Positions 12,860 to 21,892 of a DNA stretch of 64,000 bases are shown piece by piece. The stretch is taken from NCBI GenBank assembly GCA_029852775.1, contig LEKJ01000050.1, positions 1-64,000 of the forward strand. The letters are read 5' to 3'. This DNA comes from Pasteurellaceae bacterium LFhippo2. GTDB lineage: Bacteria > Pseudomonadota > Gammaproteobacteria > Enterobacterales > Pasteurellaceae. Position 1 is the first letter of the stretch. The number at the start of each line of letters is the position of its first letter. The notes beneath the pieces were generated by a model, which had not been told where the DNA came from, did not search any database, and saw only the letters and a list, made by a program, of their open reading frames with translations. Made by a program: the position numbers and the translations under genes.

Positions 12860-13096
12860 TTAAGCTAAAATTTGATTGATTTCATCACGATACTGCTGTG
12901 ACTTAGTTCCGAAGATGATTTGAATACCGTTGTTTACATCAACAATATCTAAAGCGCCAAGATCTTTTAGCGATTGTTTATTGATTGAGTTAACATCTTT
13001 AACACTAACGCGTAAGCGAGTAATACACGCTTCAACTAAAGTGATATTTTGTTTTGATCCTAGAGCTTCGATAATAGCAAGAGTTTGTGAGTTCAT
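12860..13096 (-). CDS. stand-alone PTS EIIB domain (glucose family)
   Basis: 78 residues covering just the EIIB domain of the glucose/N-acetylglucosamine PTS family. The phosphorylated cysteine lies in EACITRLRVSV (residues 22-32), and NGIQIIFGTKSQQYRDEI matches the domain end. No EIIC transporter or EIIA is nearby. It may phosphorylate through an EIIC encoded elsewhere or act as a regulator. It has a good ribosome site (AAGGA) and its own terminator. It is divergent from fucR, so a role in sugar control is possible but unproven. Confidence 0.8.
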   Translation of the reverse strand: MNSQTLAIIEALGSKQNITLVEACITRLRVSVKDVNSINKQSLKDLGALDIVDVNNGIQIIFGTKSQQYRDEINQILA

Positions 13097-13270
13097 TGTT
13101 TTTCCTTATGATTTAAATGTGACAATAGTCTAATCGTAATTTGTTTAATTATCAGCTAATTTTTAATTTTTTGCCATAGATTTAATTAATTTACCAATAG
13201 CGATTTACGGCTCTTTAACCTAAAATACAGAGATTCCGGAGACTACCGGCTATTAATATAAGGGACTATT

Positions 13271-14017
13271 ATGCGAGATCGCCATCAGTTTGTTTTATCT
13301 TATTTAGAAAAATATGATGAAGCCAGTGTTCAAGAACTTTCTACTCTATTAAATGTATCTGTTGAGACTATTCGACGAGATCTCAACCAAATGGCAAAAA
13401 ACAACTTATTGCATCGTACTCACGGCGGTGCAGTGAGTAATAAGAACCGTGATGTAGGGCGTTCATTTCAAGTTCGACAACGAATTAATAGTGACGCAAA
13501 GAAGTCTATTGCGGAAAACGCGGTTGAGCATTTCTTTGAAGGTGCAGTTATCGCTTTAGACGCAAGCTCAAGTAGCTGGAACTTTGCGCAGCTTCTTCCT
13601 GATGTGCCTTGCACTATTATCACGGGATCTATGCACAATATAAGAGCTTTATCCACAAAGCCTTGTATTGAGATCGTCTCAACTGGCGGGATCTATTCTT
13701 CAAAGTATGATTCATTCTATGGATCTCTATCAACTCATCTTTTATCGCGTTTTAATATCGATATGGCGATCTGCTCTTGTACGGGAATTTATGATGGCAT
13801 AATCTGGGAATCTAACGAGATGAATGCTGTTTTTAAACGAAAAATGCTATCAGTAAGCAAGAAAGTGTTCTTATTGGCGGATAAAAGTAAATTTGGTCGT
13901 AAGGATTTGATTAAATTATGTGATTTTTCGGAAGTGGATACTCTATTTACTGATTATCAACCTGAGCAGGACATTATTGAGTATTGTCTACAGAATAATA
14001 TTGAAATTACTTTATAA
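13271..14017 (+). CDS. fucR: DeoR-family regulator of fucose genes
   Basis: 248 residues. The N-terminal winged helix has the DeoR pattern SVQELSTLLNVSVETIRRDL with LHRTHGGA after it (about 19-53). The C-terminal sugar-phosphate sensor domain carries DASSSSWNFAQLL and the ADKSKFGR motif. In E. coli FucR activates the fuc genes when bound to fuculose-1-phosphate. Assignment as FucR comes from size, family and linkage to fucIKUAP. It is transcribed away from the EIIB gene and ahead of the locus, but an opposite-strand gene separates it from fucI. Confidence 0.82.
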   Translation: MRDRHQFVLSYLEKYDEASVQELSTLLNVSVETIRRDLNQMAKNNLLHRTHGGAVSNKNRDVGRSFQVRQRINSDAKKSIAENAVEHFFEGAVIALDASSSSWNFAQLLPDVPCTIITGSMHNIRALSTKPCIEIVSTGGIYSSKYDSFYGSLSTHLLSRFNIDMAICSCTGIYDGIIWESNEMNAVFKRKMLSVSKKVFLLADKSKFGRKDLIKLCDFSEVDTLFTDYQPEQDIIEYCLQNNIEITL

Positions 14018-14028
14018 GATGACGATAA

Positions 14029-14075
14029 ACAAGCGGTTAGATTTTGCATAATATTTGCAATATCTGACCGCTTGT
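14029..14075. terminator. hairpin from inverted uptake signals
   Basis: Two inverted ACAAGCGGT uptake signals flank complementary inner segments (AGATtttGCA / TGCaatATCT), forming a large hairpin between the convergent fucR and VIT genes. It would serve as a shared terminator. Confidence 0.65.
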
Positions 14076-14082
14076 TTGAGCC

Positions 14083-14778
14083 TTAAACTGTCACTCCAAC
14101 AATCTTACCTATTAAACCAGTTACTCCCATCGCAATAATTCCCCAGACTACAATTCGAGTAATAGCTGGACGAATTGGTGCTCCACCTAATTTAGCCGAT
14201 ATATAGCCTAGAGTGCCTAATCCAGCTAAAGTGGTTGCGATAATAGCGTAAAGCAGAATATTCATTGGTAGAATCAGCGTTACTATAACTGGCAGAGCTC
14301 CGCCAATGGCAAAAGCTGCCATTGATGATAGTGCAGCTTGAAGTGGATTTGACATATCTTCTTGACGGATACCAATTTCATCACGCATGTGAGCATCTAA
14401 TGCATCGTGAGCAGTGAGCTGTTTTGCAACTTCTATCGATAACTCTTCGCTTAAGCCGCGTTCTTGATAAATCTTAGCTAATTCATCAAGCTCTTTTTCG
14501 GGATGAAGTTCTAGCTCGCGTTTTTCCATTTCGATATCTGCTCTTTCCGTATCTGTTTGACTATAGACAGAGACATATTCGCCAGCAGCCATTGAAATAG
14601 CCCCACCAACTAATGCGGCTACTCCAGTTAAAACTAAAGTACTAAATTCAGGTTTAGCTGCCACCATACCTGTCATCAAACTGGCTATTGAAATTAATCC
14701 ATCATTGGCGCCAAGTACACCTGCGCGTAACCAACCGCTTCGATGGCTAAGATGATGTTCTGTATGTTCGTACGACAT
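14083..14778 (-). CDS. VIT1/CCC1-family iron/manganese transporter
   Basis: About 231 residues. The N-terminal motif GWLRAGVLGANDGLISIASLM and the following membrane helices are typical of the VIT/CCC1 family, which moves Fe2+ or Mn2+ across membranes. A charged cytoplasmic loop (about 75-130, rich in Glu) holds the likely metal-binding domain, and five membrane helices are predicted. The ATG at 14778 follows GGGAG, so it is preferred over an upstream TTG. It lies opposite to the fucose genes and has no evident link with them. Confidence 0.85.
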   Translation of the reverse strand: MSYEHTEHHLSHRSGWLRAGVLGANDGLISIASLMTGMVAAKPEFSTLVLTGVAALVGGAISMAAGEYVSVYSQTDTERADIEMEKRELELHPEKELDELAKIYQERGLSEELSIEVAKQLTAHDALDAHMRDEIGIRQEDMSNPLQAALSSMAAFAIGGALPVIVTLILPMNILLYAIIATTLAGLGTLGYISAKLGGAPIRPAITRIVVWGIIAMGVTGLIGKIVGVTV

Positions 14779-14877
14779 AATAATCTCCCACAATTAGAAA
14801 AAAGCAATAAAGAAGCTGAGAAAATTATAAGCTTAATATTTTGGCAAATATACTTAATTTTTATGCTTGTTCAGTAA

Positions 14878-14912
14878 CGCCCGATTTTTCTAATCTTGCA
14901 AAATTTCGGGCG
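14878..14912. promoter_or_regulatory. GCCCGA inverted element upstream of fucI (putative FucR site)
   Basis: CGCCCGA (14878-14884) and TCGGGCG (14906-14912) are separated by 21 bases. The same pair with 21-22 base spacing stands before fucK and before the ABC transporter genes, each time about 50-80 bases upstream of a CRP core. A fucose-specific regulator, presumably FucR, is the likely binder; this is inference. Confidence 0.55.
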
Positions 14913-14962
14913 TATGTATTTGCAAAAAATTATGAAAATCAGACCGGTTGTATTCGCATTTT

Positions 14963-14978
14963 TGTGAACAAACTCACA
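14963..14978. promoter_or_regulatory. CRP site upstream of fucI
   Basis: A perfect core TGTGA-N6-TCACA with A/T-rich flanks, about 100 bases before the fucI start codon. It indicates cAMP-CRP activation. Confidence 0.8.
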
Positions 14979-15078
14979 AAAATAAAATTCCATCGGTAAA
15001 TTTCCTTTCACTATTGAAATAACTTTGCAGAATAGAACTGTTCTATTCAATTTCAAACCTACAAAAAAGGGGAATGTT

Positions 15079-16845
15079 ATGACTCAGTTAAAATCTACAC
15101 CAGTGAAAATTGGTATTCGTCCTACTATTGATGGTCGTCGTTTAGGGGTTCGTGAATCTCTTGAAGATCAAACAATGAATATGGCGAAAGCAGTAGCAAA
15201 ATTATTAACAAGCGAAGTGCGTCACACTAACGGTGATTTCGTTGAGTGTGTGATTGCAGATACCTGTATTGGCGGCGTGGCAGAAGCAGCGGCTTGTGCA
15301 GAGAAATTTAAACGTGAAAACGTGGGCGTGGTATTAACGGTAACACCTTGCTGGTGCTATGGTTCAGAAACTATCGATATGGATCCACATATGCCAAAAG
15401 CAATTTGGGGCTTCAATGGTACAGAGCGTCCAGGTGCGGTTTATTTAGCAGCGGCCCTTGCTGGTCACAACCAAATGGGCTTACCGGCGTTCTCAATTTA
15501 CGGTACTGAAGTTCAAGAAGCGGGCGATCAATCTATTCCTGCTGATGTGCGTGAAAAATTATTACGCTTTGCGCGTGCAGGTTTAGCGGTAGCTACTTTA
15601 CGTGGTAAATCTTATTTATCAATTGGTTCTGTATCAATGGGTATCGCGGGCTCTATCGTAAATCAAGAGTTCTTCCAAGACTACTTAGGTATGCGTAACG
15701 AATACGTGGACATGTCTGAATTAACTCGCCGTATGGATCGTGGCATTTACGATAAAGAAGAGTATGAATTAGCACTTAAATGGGCAAACGAATACTGCAT
15801 TGAAGGTGTGGATGTAAATGCGCCAGAAAATCAAATGTCGCCAGAAGAAAAAGTTAAATTACGTGAAACCTTAGTGAAAATGACCATTATCACCCGTGAT
15901 TTAATGGTAGGTAACCCACGTTTAGCAGCGCTTAACTTTGGTGAAGAAGCATTAGGCCACAACGCAATCGCAGCGGGTTTCCAAGGCCAACGTCATTGGA
16001 CAGACCATAGCCCGAACGGCGACTTTATGGAAGCTCTTCTCAACTCAACTTATGACTGGAATGGTGTGCGTCCGCCATATATTTTAGCGACTGAAAATGA
16101 CTCATTAAACGCAGTGAATATGTTATTCGGTAACCTATTAACTGGCCAAGCGCAAATCTTTGCAGACGTGCGTACTTACTGGAGTCCAGAATCAGTAGAA
16201 CGTGCGACAGGTTGGAAACCAGAAACTGGCTTTATCCACTTAATCAACTCTGGTTCAGCGGCGTTAGACGGTACTGGTCAGCATACCGATAAAGATGGCA
16301 ATCCAGTGATTAAACCAGCTTGGGATGTAACAGAAGCAGACGGCAAACGTTGCTTAGAAAATACGCGTTGGTGTCCAGCGGTATATGAATACTTCCGTGG
16401 GGGCGGTTTATCATCACAATACTTAACCAAAGGCGGTATGCCGTTCACAATGCACCGTATCAATTTAGTGAAAGGTGTAGGCCCTGTGTTACAAATTGCA
16501 GAAGGTTGGTCAATCGACTTACCTGAAAATGTACACGATACCTTAAATAAACGTACCAACGAAACTTGGCCAACTACTTGGTTCGTACCACGTTTAACTG
16601 GCGAAGGTGCATTTGCTGATGTGTATTCAGTAATGGCGAACTGGGGTGCAAACCACTGTGTAGCAACTTACGGCCACGTCGGTGCGGATTTAATTACATT
16701 AGCGTCAATGTTACGTATTCCAGTATGTATGCATAACGTGGAAGATAAAGATGTATTCCGCCCAAGTGCGTGGAATCTATTCGGCCAAGATAAAGAAGGC
16801 CAAGACTACCGTGCTTGCCAAAACTTTGGACCGTTATATCGTTAG
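15079..16845 (+). CDS. fucI: L-fucose isomerase
   Basis: 588 residues, against 591 in E. coli. It converts L-fucose to L-fuculose with Mn2+, the first catabolic step. Candidate metal ligands are Glu339 (ATEND) and Asp363 (FADVRTYW), aligned with E337 and D361 of E. coli, plus a His in the NWGANH region near 526. The ATG at 15079 is chosen because GGGGAA lies just upstream and the protein then starts like known FucI. A longer upstream frame lacks support. A terminator follows, so fucI is probably a single-gene transcript. Confidence 0.97.
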   Translation: MTQLKSTPVKIGIRPTIDGRRLGVRESLEDQTMNMAKAVAKLLTSEVRHTNGDFVECVIADTCIGGVAEAAACAEKFKRENVGVVLTVTPCWCYGSETIDMDPHMPKAIWGFNGTERPGAVYLAAALAGHNQMGLPAFSIYGTEVQEAGDQSIPADVREKLLRFARAGLAVATLRGKSYLSIGSVSMGIAGSIVNQEFFQDYLGMRNEYVDMSELTRRMDRGIYDKEEYELALKWANEYCIEGVDVNAPENQMSPEEKVKLRETLVKMTIITRDLMVGNPRLAALNFGEEALGHNAIAAGFQGQRHWTDHSPNGDFMEALLNSTYDWNGVRPPYILATENDSLNAVNMLFGNLLTGQAQIFADVRTYWSPESVERATGWKPETGFIHLINSGSAALDGTGQHTDKDGNPVIKPAWDVTEADGKRCLENTRWCPAVYEYFRGGGLSSQYLTKGGMPFTMHRINLVKGVGPVLQIAEGWSIDLPENVHDTLNKRTNETWPTTWFVPRLTGEGAFADVYSVMANWGANHCVATYGHVGADLITLASMLRIPVCMHNVEDKDVFRPSAWNLFGQDKEGQDYRACQNFGPLYR

Positions 16846-16866
16846 GTTTAGCGAATAGTTAATTAC

Positions 16867-16903
16867 AATAGCCCTATGCTAGTGAGTGTAGGGCTATTTT
16901 TTT
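16867..16903 (+). terminator. fucI terminator
   Basis: Hairpin AATAGCCCTA / TAGGGCTATT followed by a run of seven or more T, 21 bases after the fucI stop. Confidence 0.9.
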
Positions 16904-16919
16904 GCATATATAATAAATG

Positions 16920-16954
16920 ATTACTTGTATTACATTAAATACAAGTAATATAAT
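16920..16954 (+). promoter_or_regulatory. antitoxin promoter with overlapping palindromic operator
   Basis: A perfect 12-bp inverted repeat (ATTACTTGTATT / AATACAAGTAAT, 16920-16949) overlaps a promoter with -35 TTGTAT (16925-16930) and -10 TATAAT (16949-16954). This is the usual layout for autorepression by a ribbon-helix-helix antitoxin. Confidence 0.7.
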
Positions 16955-16988
16955 GCTTGACGATATATTAGACAGTAAGGAGTAAAAA

Positions 16989-17234
16989 ATGGCATTAACA
17001 GTAAGATTGCCTGATGAACTTCAACAACGTTTAGATTATCTTGCTATTCAAACAGGTAGAGCAAAATCTTATTACGTTAAAGAAGCATTAGAAAGTTACT
17101 TAGAAGATTTAGAAGATCTACTCTTAGCCAATGCAGTATTAGAGCGAGCTCGATCAGGAAAAGAAAAAACCTATTCTTTAGAGGAAATCGAAAATGAGCT
17201 TAATTTGGACAATATCAATCGCGGAAACAGCTAG
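16989..17234 (+). CDS. RelB-type ribbon-helix-helix antitoxin
   Basis: 81 residues. The N-terminus (ALTVRLPDELQQRLDYLA) is a ribbon-helix-helix DNA-binding fold and the acidic C-terminus (about 45-81) would wrap the toxin. It has AAGGAG just before the ATG. Its end overlaps the toxin reading frame by 41 bases, the normal coupling for such modules. The toxin is broken by two stops (17194-17472), so this antitoxin is now orphaned but intact. The module sits between fucI and fucK, an insertion relative to the contiguous fuc operon of H. influenzae. Confidence 0.8.
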   Translation: MALTVRLPDELQQRLDYLAIQTGRAKSYYVKEALESYLEDLEDLLLANAVLERARSGKEKTYSLEEIENELNLDNINRGNS

Positions 17235-17472
17235 AAAACAATTAGCTAAACTAGCCAAGAAAAATCCACAGCAAGCTCAACAGATTTTAAAATATTTAAA
17301 ATCACTGCAATAGCTTGAAAATCCAAGAGATCGAGGTAAAGGGCTTGTGGGAGATTTATCGGGTATGTGGCGTTATCGTGTAGGTGATTATCAAGTCATT
17401 TGCCATATCAATAATGGTTAATTAATTATTACAGCCTTAGAAATTGGTCATAGGCGAGAAATTTATCACTGA
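17194..17472 (+). pseudogene. RelE-family toxin, inactivated by two nonsense codons
   Basis: A 93-codon frame starts with ATG at 17194 inside the antitoxin gene and ends with TGA at 17470-17472. It encodes a recognisable RelE fold: ARKQLAKLAKKNPQQ, then LENPRDRGKGLVGDLSGMW, RYRVGDYQVICHI and finally ALEIGHRREIYH. In-frame TAG (17311-17313) and TAA (17419-17421) interrupt it. Both could arise from single G-to-T changes in Glu codons (GAG and GAA). No frameshift is seen. The mRNA-cleaving toxin should not be made in full. Confidence 0.85.
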
Positions 17473-17487
17473 ATATTATATTTCCCA

Positions 17488-17523
17488 CGCCCGATTTCCC
17501 CTTTTCCTTGTCAAAATCGGGCG
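17488..17523. promoter_or_regulatory. GCCCGA inverted element upstream of fucK
   Basis: CGCCCGA (17488-17494) and TCGGGCG (17517-17523) are separated by 22 bases; this is the second copy of the element seen before fucI. It starts only 15 bases after the dead relE frame, so the fuc promoter survived the insertion intact. Confidence 0.55.
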
Positions 17524-17572
17524 TTGATTTTGCAAAAAATTGTTCAAAAAAGACCGCTTTTATCCCTATTTT

Positions 17573-17588
17573 TGTGAACTATTTCACA
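17573..17588. promoter_or_regulatory. CRP site upstream of fucK
   Basis: A perfect TGTGA-N6-TCACA core flanked by T and A runs, about 97 bases before the fucK ATG. Confidence 0.8.
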
Positions 17589-17684
17589 AAAATAATTCTC
17601 TCTCCGTAAATTTTATTTTTATTCCCCAAAATCATCGCAAAATATCTCCAGCAAAAGTTATCAGACATTTCAGAAGGAGATCTT

Positions 17685-19118
17685 ATGGCTATTGCATTTA
17701 TTTTTGATTGCGGTGCGACAAATCTACGTACAGTTGCGATGGACGACAAAGGCAAGTTGTTGGCGGTTCATCATATTTCAAACAATACTCAACCAGGTGC
17801 GGAGTCTCCGGACTACCATATTTGGGATATTGAAGAAATTTGGTCGAAGTTGATGACTTGTGCCAAAGAAACCCTTGCACAACTTACTGAACAACAACGC
17901 AATGATATTGCTGGTATTTCAGTAACAACCTTTGGGGTTGATGGTGCACTTTTTGATGATCAGGGACAACAACTTTATCCGATTATCTCGTGGAAATGCC
18001 CACGTACCTTACCTGTGATGGCGGATTTAGCTAACCATATTGATGTTGAAAAACTCTATCAGCGTAATGGTATCGGTCAGTATAGTTTCAACACTCTATT
18101 CAAACTACTTTGGTTGAAACAAAACAAACCTGAAATCTTTGCTAAAGCGAAATCTTTCCTGTTTATCTCATCAATTTTGACTTATCGCTTAACGGGTGTG
18201 CAAAGCACTGACCGTACAATGGCAGGGACGTCAATGATGACTAACATCAGCACTGATGGTTGGGATAAAGAAGTATTAGAACTATTAGGTATGAACGAAA
18301 GCCAGTTCCCTGAAATGAAAAGCGCAGGGGAAGTCGTTGGTGGTTTAAAAGCAGATTTAGCGAACCAACTTGGTTTAAGAGCAGATATTCCTGTGCTTTC
18401 AGCCGGCCACGATACCCAGTTTGCTATTTTTGGATCGGGAGCTGCCTACAACCAACCTGTATTAAGTTCAGGTACTTGGGAAATCTTAATGGCGCGTACT
18501 CAACAAGCTCAACCAGAATGGCAGTATGTTGATCAAGGCTTAACTATTGAATTTGATAGCCAAGCAGGCTGTTTTAATCCTGGGGTGCAATGGGTAAGTT
18601 CAGGCATTATGGAATGGTTCGGCAAACGCTTCTTTAGTGATGTTGTTGGCACACAAGATTACTATCCAACGATGATTAGCGAAGGCTCAGCCGTTCCGCC
18701 ACTCTGTAATGGTGTGAAATTAGTCGGCAAATTTGATGGAACAAGTAACGAACAGGGTTCAATTACTGGGCTTTCAATGCACACAGCTCGTGGCGAAATC
18801 TATAGAGCAGGCTTGGAATATATGGCATTCCGCTTAAAAGCAGGGCTTGATGTATTACAGAAAGTTGGTCAATTCAATGCAGAAAGTATTATCTGCGTGG
18901 GCGGTGGTTCGAAAAATATGTTGTGGAACCAAATCCGTGCTGACGTGTTAAATCGACCTATTGATGTGGTAGATATGGCAGAAACCACGGTGTTAGGCGC
19001 AGCAATGTTTACTCTAACTGGCGCAGGCGTTTTTGAAAGCGTTGAACAAGCACAACAAGCAATGAAACCACAGTTCAAACGAGTTGTGCCATCGGAAAAT
19101 TCGCAGGTTTATCAATAA
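17685..19118 (+). CDS. fucK: L-fuculokinase
   Basis: 477 residues, an FGGY-family kinase that phosphorylates L-fuculose to L-fuculose-1-phosphate with ATP. The N-terminal phosphate-binding loop (AFIFDCGATNLRTVAMD) and the conserved SAGHDTQFAIFGSG segment are visible, and the C-terminal ATP site includes ICVGGGSKNMLWNQIRADV. AGAAGGAGA gives a strong ribosome site. It begins a run fucK-fucU-fucA-fucP under its own CRP and GCCCGA element. Confidence 0.96.
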   Translation: MAIAFIFDCGATNLRTVAMDDKGKLLAVHHISNNTQPGAESPDYHIWDIEEIWSKLMTCAKETLAQLTEQQRNDIAGISVTTFGVDGALFDDQGQQLYPIISWKCPRTLPVMADLANHIDVEKLYQRNGIGQYSFNTLFKLLWLKQNKPEIFAKAKSFLFISSILTYRLTGVQSTDRTMAGTSMMTNISTDGWDKEVLELLGMNESQFPEMKSAGEVVGGLKADLANQLGLRADIPVLSAGHDTQFAIFGSGAAYNQPVLSSGTWEILMARTQQAQPEWQYVDQGLTIEFDSQAGCFNPGVQWVSSGIMEWFGKRFFSDVVGTQDYYPTMISEGSAVPPLCNGVKLVGKFDGTSNEQGSITGLSMHTARGEIYRAGLEYMAFRLKAGLDVLQKVGQFNAESIICVGGGSKNMLWNQIRADVLNRPIDVVDMAETTVLGAAMFTLTGAGVFESVEQAQQAMKPQFKRVVPSENSQVYQ

Positions 19119-19123
19119 ATTGA

Positions 19124-19200
19124 TACGGGCGTACGCAATACGCCCCTACGAATGAGCTTTATTCGTAGAATGAATGTAGGGACGTATTGCATACGCCCGT
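19124..19200. repeat. palindromic intergenic repeat (GTAGGGGCG family)
   Basis: Two inverted units (ACGGGCGTACGCAATACGCC and GTAGGGACGTATTGCATACG, with short extensions) surround a central inverted CTACGAATGA / TTCGTAG. The element fills the fucK-fucU gap. It is the same family as those at 25611 and 47714 but diverged. The RNA could form a strong stem inside the operon message and tune fucK against fucU. Confidence 0.75.
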
Positions 19201-19219
19201 AAAATTAAAAGGAGCCAAT

Positions 19220-19660
19220 ATGTTAAAAGGTATTCATCCAGCGCTTTCGCCAGAGTTATTGAAAGTGCTAGCAGAAATGGGACATGGCGATGAGATTGTA
19301 TTATCAGATGCGCACTTCCCAGCTCACCAACTTCATCACAATGTTATTCGTGCTGATGGCTTACAAATTGCGACTTTGTTAGAAGCAATCACTCCACTAT
19401 TTGAATACGATCAATATGTGGAATGCCCATTAGCAATGATGTCTGCAGTACCGGGCGATACGCTCGATCCAACAGTAGAAGAACGTTATTTAGCAGCGAT
19501 CACTAAAGTAAATGGTTCAGCACCAAAAGTAGAACGCGTAGAACGCTTTGCATTCTATGACCGTGCAGAAATGGCTTATGCGGTTGTAGTTACTGGTGAA
19601 TTAGCTAAATACGGCAATATTATTCTAAAAAAAGGGGTTACCCCTGTTTACCATCCTTAG
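19220..19660 (+). CDS. fucU: L-fucose mutarotase
   Basis: 146 residues of the RbsD/FucU family. It interconverts alpha- and beta-fucose so that the isomerase gets its preferred anomer. The conserved [18 protein letters not shown] segment (20-37) carries the catalytic His/Asp residues. The ATG at 19220 follows AAAAGGAG. An upstream start would read through the palindromic repeat and is rejected. It lies nine bases before fucA. Confidence 0.95.
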   Translation: MLKGIHPALSPELLKVLAEMGHGDEIVLSDAHFPAHQLHHNVIRADGLQIATLLEAITPLFEYDQYVECPLAMMSAVPGDTLDPTVEERYLAAITKVNGSAPKVERVERFAFYDRAEMAYAVVVTGELAKYGNIILKKGVTPVYHP

Positions 19661-19669
19661 GAGGATAAA

Positions 19670-20326
19670 ATGAATCTAAGAAAAGAACTTTCTCGTAAAA
19701 TTATTGATACCTGCCTAGAAATGACTCGTTTAGGGTTAAATCAAGGAACAGCAGGGAATGTGAGTGTACGTTATGAAGACGGTATGCTTATTACCCCAAC
19801 AGGTACACCTTATGAATTAATGACTGAAGATTCTATCGTATATGTTGATAAAAATGGCAAATACGAAGAAGGCAAACTTCCATCAAGCGAATGGCAATTC
19901 CATCTAGCAGTGTATGAAGCTCGCCCAGAATTAAGTGCGGTAGTTCATAACCACGCATTAAACTGTGCAGCAGTATCAATTTTAGGTAACCCAATTCCAG
20001 CGATCCACTATATGATCGGTGTAACTGGCACGGATCACGTTCCTTGCGTACCTTACGCGACTTTCGGTACTCATCAATTAGCGGATTATGTACGTGAAGG
20101 TATTAAAGGTAGTAACGCGATTTTACTTGCTCATCACGGATTGATTACAGCTGGTGAAAATTTAGATAAAGCGTTATGGACAGCGCACGAAGTTGAAGTA
20201 CTTGCAAGTTGGTACTTAAAACTTTTAGCAACAGGAAAAGAAATTCCTGTGTTACCAAAAGAAGAAATGGACGTCGTATTAGAAAAATTCAAATCTTACG
20301 GTTTACGTATCGAAGAAAAAGAATAA
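19670..20326 (+). CDS. fucA: L-fuculose-phosphate aldolase
   Basis: 218 residues, a class II zinc aldolase that splits L-fuculose-1-phosphate into DHAP and L-lactaldehyde. Zinc ligands are seen as His93 and His95 (VVHNHAL) and His155/156 (LLAHHGLI), with Glu74 (PSSEWQFH) as the catalytic acid/base, matching E. coli FucA. TAGGAGGA gives a strong ribosome site. The product lactaldehyde is the substrate of FucO encoded downstream. Confidence 0.96.
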   Translation: MNLRKELSRKIIDTCLEMTRLGLNQGTAGNVSVRYEDGMLITPTGTPYELMTEDSIVYVDKNGKYEEGKLPSSEWQFHLAVYEARPELSAVVHNHALNCAAVSILGNPIPAIHYMIGVTGTDHVPCVPYATFGTHQLADYVREGIKGSNAILLAHHGLITAGENLDKALWTAHEVEVLASWYLKLLATGKEIPVLPKEEMDVVLEKFKSYGLRIEEKE

Positions 20327-20362
20327 ATTAGATGAAAATATCATCAAAACACTAAGCAGTAC

Positions 20363-20406
20363 AATGCTCCATTTCTGTTTCGGACATAGTTCAGATATGG
20401 AGCATT
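20363..20406. other. fucA-fucP intercistronic hairpin
   Basis: AATGCTCCAT and ATGGAGCATT form a 10-bp stem with a 24-base loop. There is no proper T run, so it is more likely a message-stabilising or weak attenuating hairpin than a full terminator. Confidence 0.55.
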
Positions 20407-20439
20407 TATTTGGATAGTTGTATTAAAGAGGATTTTACC

Positions 20440-21729
20440 ATGTCTACTAAAGTCTTAGAGAAGGCTTACGTCTTACCTTTCGTTTTAATCACGTCATTAT
20501 TTGCCCTATGGGGATTCGCTAACGACATTACCAACCCAATGGTTGCGGTATTCCAAACGGTAATGGAAATTCCAGCTTCAGAGGCCGCCTTGGTTCAATT
20601 CGCCTTTTATGGTGGATACGGCACAATGGCTATCCCTGCTGCATTATTTGCAAGCAGATATAGCTATAAAGCAGGGGTGTTACTAGGATTAGGATTATAT
20701 GCAGTGGGTGCTTTTATGTTTTATCCTGCGGCACTTTATGAAGAATTTACCTTTTTCCTACTTTCGCTCTATATCTTAACTTTCGGCCTTGCCTTCCTAG
20801 AAACTACTGCCAACCCTTATATTCTCTCAATGGGTGATCCTAAAACTGCCACTCGCCGTTTAAATCTAGCTCAATCATTCAATCCATTAGGTTCTATCAC
20901 AGGGATGTTTGTTGCTTCTCAAATTGTATTGACTAGTCTTGAATCAGAAAAACGCGATGCAGCAGGTAATGTGATATTTAATACTTTATCTGCGGCTGAA
21001 AAAGCAGTGATTAAAACAAATGACTTAGAGATTATTCGCAATCCTTACGTTATTCTTGGCTTTGTTGTATTGGTGATGTTTTTGATTATTGCTTTCTACA
21101 AAATGCCAGCAACTCATATTGAGTCTAGTGTTAGAATTTCAACAAAAGAAGCATTTAATCGCCTGAAATCAAATGCACGCTATCGTGAAGGGGTAATTGC
21201 TCAAGTATTCTATGTTGGTGTGCAAATTATGTGTTGGACTTTCATTATTCAGTATGCTGAACGCCTAGGTTTCTCTAAAGCAGAAGCGCAAAATTACAAT
21301 ATTGCAGCTATGGCTATTTTTATTACTAGCCGCTTTGTGAGTACATCAATAATGAAATATTTAAAAGCGGAGTTAATGTTATTCCTATTTGCTGTTGGCG
21401 GATTCTTAAGTATTTTAGGTGTGATCTTTATCGATGGTGTATTAGGTTTATATTGCTTAGTGTTGACATCAGGATTTATGTCTTTAATGTTCCCAACCAT
21501 TTATGGTATCGCCCTTGATGGACAGCGTGAAGAATCAACATTAGGCGCAGCTGGTTTAGTAATGGCGATTGTGGGTGGTGCGGTAATGCCACCTTTACAA
21601 GGTGTGATTATTGACCAAGGTACCATTTTAGGTATGCCTGCGGTAAATTTCTCATTTGTTCTACCACTCTTCTGTTTTGTAGTGATTGCTATCTACGGTT
21701 ATCGTTGCTGGAAAGTATTAGCTAAATAA
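20440..21729 (+). CDS. fucP: L-fucose:H+ symporter
   Basis: 429 residues, a major facilitator of the FHS family with twelve membrane helices. The N-terminus has VLPFVLITSLFALWGFANDI with the Asp used for proton coupling, and the family segment LAFLETTANPYILSMGD is present. It imports L-fucose with protons. The start at 20440 follows AGAGGA; an upstream frame has no ribosome site. A strong terminator follows, so the ABC transporter genes are a separate transcript. Confidence 0.95.
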   Translation: MSTKVLEKAYVLPFVLITSLFALWGFANDITNPMVAVFQTVMEIPASEAALVQFAFYGGYGTMAIPAALFASRYSYKAGVLLGLGLYAVGAFMFYPAALYEEFTFFLLSLYILTFGLAFLETTANPYILSMGDPKTATRRLNLAQSFNPLGSITGMFVASQIVLTSLESEKRDAAGNVIFNTLSAAEKAVIKTNDLEIIRNPYVILGFVVLVMFLIIAFYKMPATHIESSVRISTKEAFNRLKSNARYREGVIAQVFYVGVQIMCWTFIIQYAERLGFSKAEAQNYNIAAMAIFITSRFVSTSIMKYLKAELMLFLFAVGGFLSILGVIFIDGVLGLYCLVLTSGFMSLMFPTIYGIALDGQREESTLGAAGLVMAIVGGAVMPPLQGVIIDQGTILGMPAVNFSFVLPLFCFVVIAIYGYRCWKVLAK

Positions 21730-21747
21730 AATCAATATTATTTAAAC

Positions 21748-21795
21748 AAGCGGTTACATTCGTAAAATTTTTTGCAAATGTAACCGCTTTTTTTA
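21748..21795 (+). terminator. fucP terminator built from inverted uptake signals
   Basis: AAGCGGTTACATT (21748-21760) pairs perfectly with AATGTAACCGCTT (21777-21789), followed by a T run. The stem arms include inverted uptake-signal cores. Confidence 0.88.
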
Positions 21796-21809
21796 TTGCC
21801 CAAATGAAT

Positions 21810-21842
21810 GCCCGAATTTCGAAATCATTAGAAAAATCGGGC
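21810..21842. promoter_or_regulatory. GCCCGA inverted element upstream of the ABC transporter
   Basis: GCCCGA (21810-21815) and TCGGGC (21837-21842) are separated by 21 bases; this is the third copy of the element found before fucI and fucK. It ties the ABC transporter to the fucose regulon. Confidence 0.55.
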
Positions 21843-21892
21843 AGTCAAATTCTCGCAAAAATAACTAAAAATGCCTAAAAAAGAGGCTTTTT

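Noticed and set aside
17311-17421. Readthrough or recoding of the relE stops
   Set aside because: The stops are TAG and TAA. The selenocysteine system in the window reads only TGA, and no suppressor tRNA is seen, so nonsense mutation is simpler.
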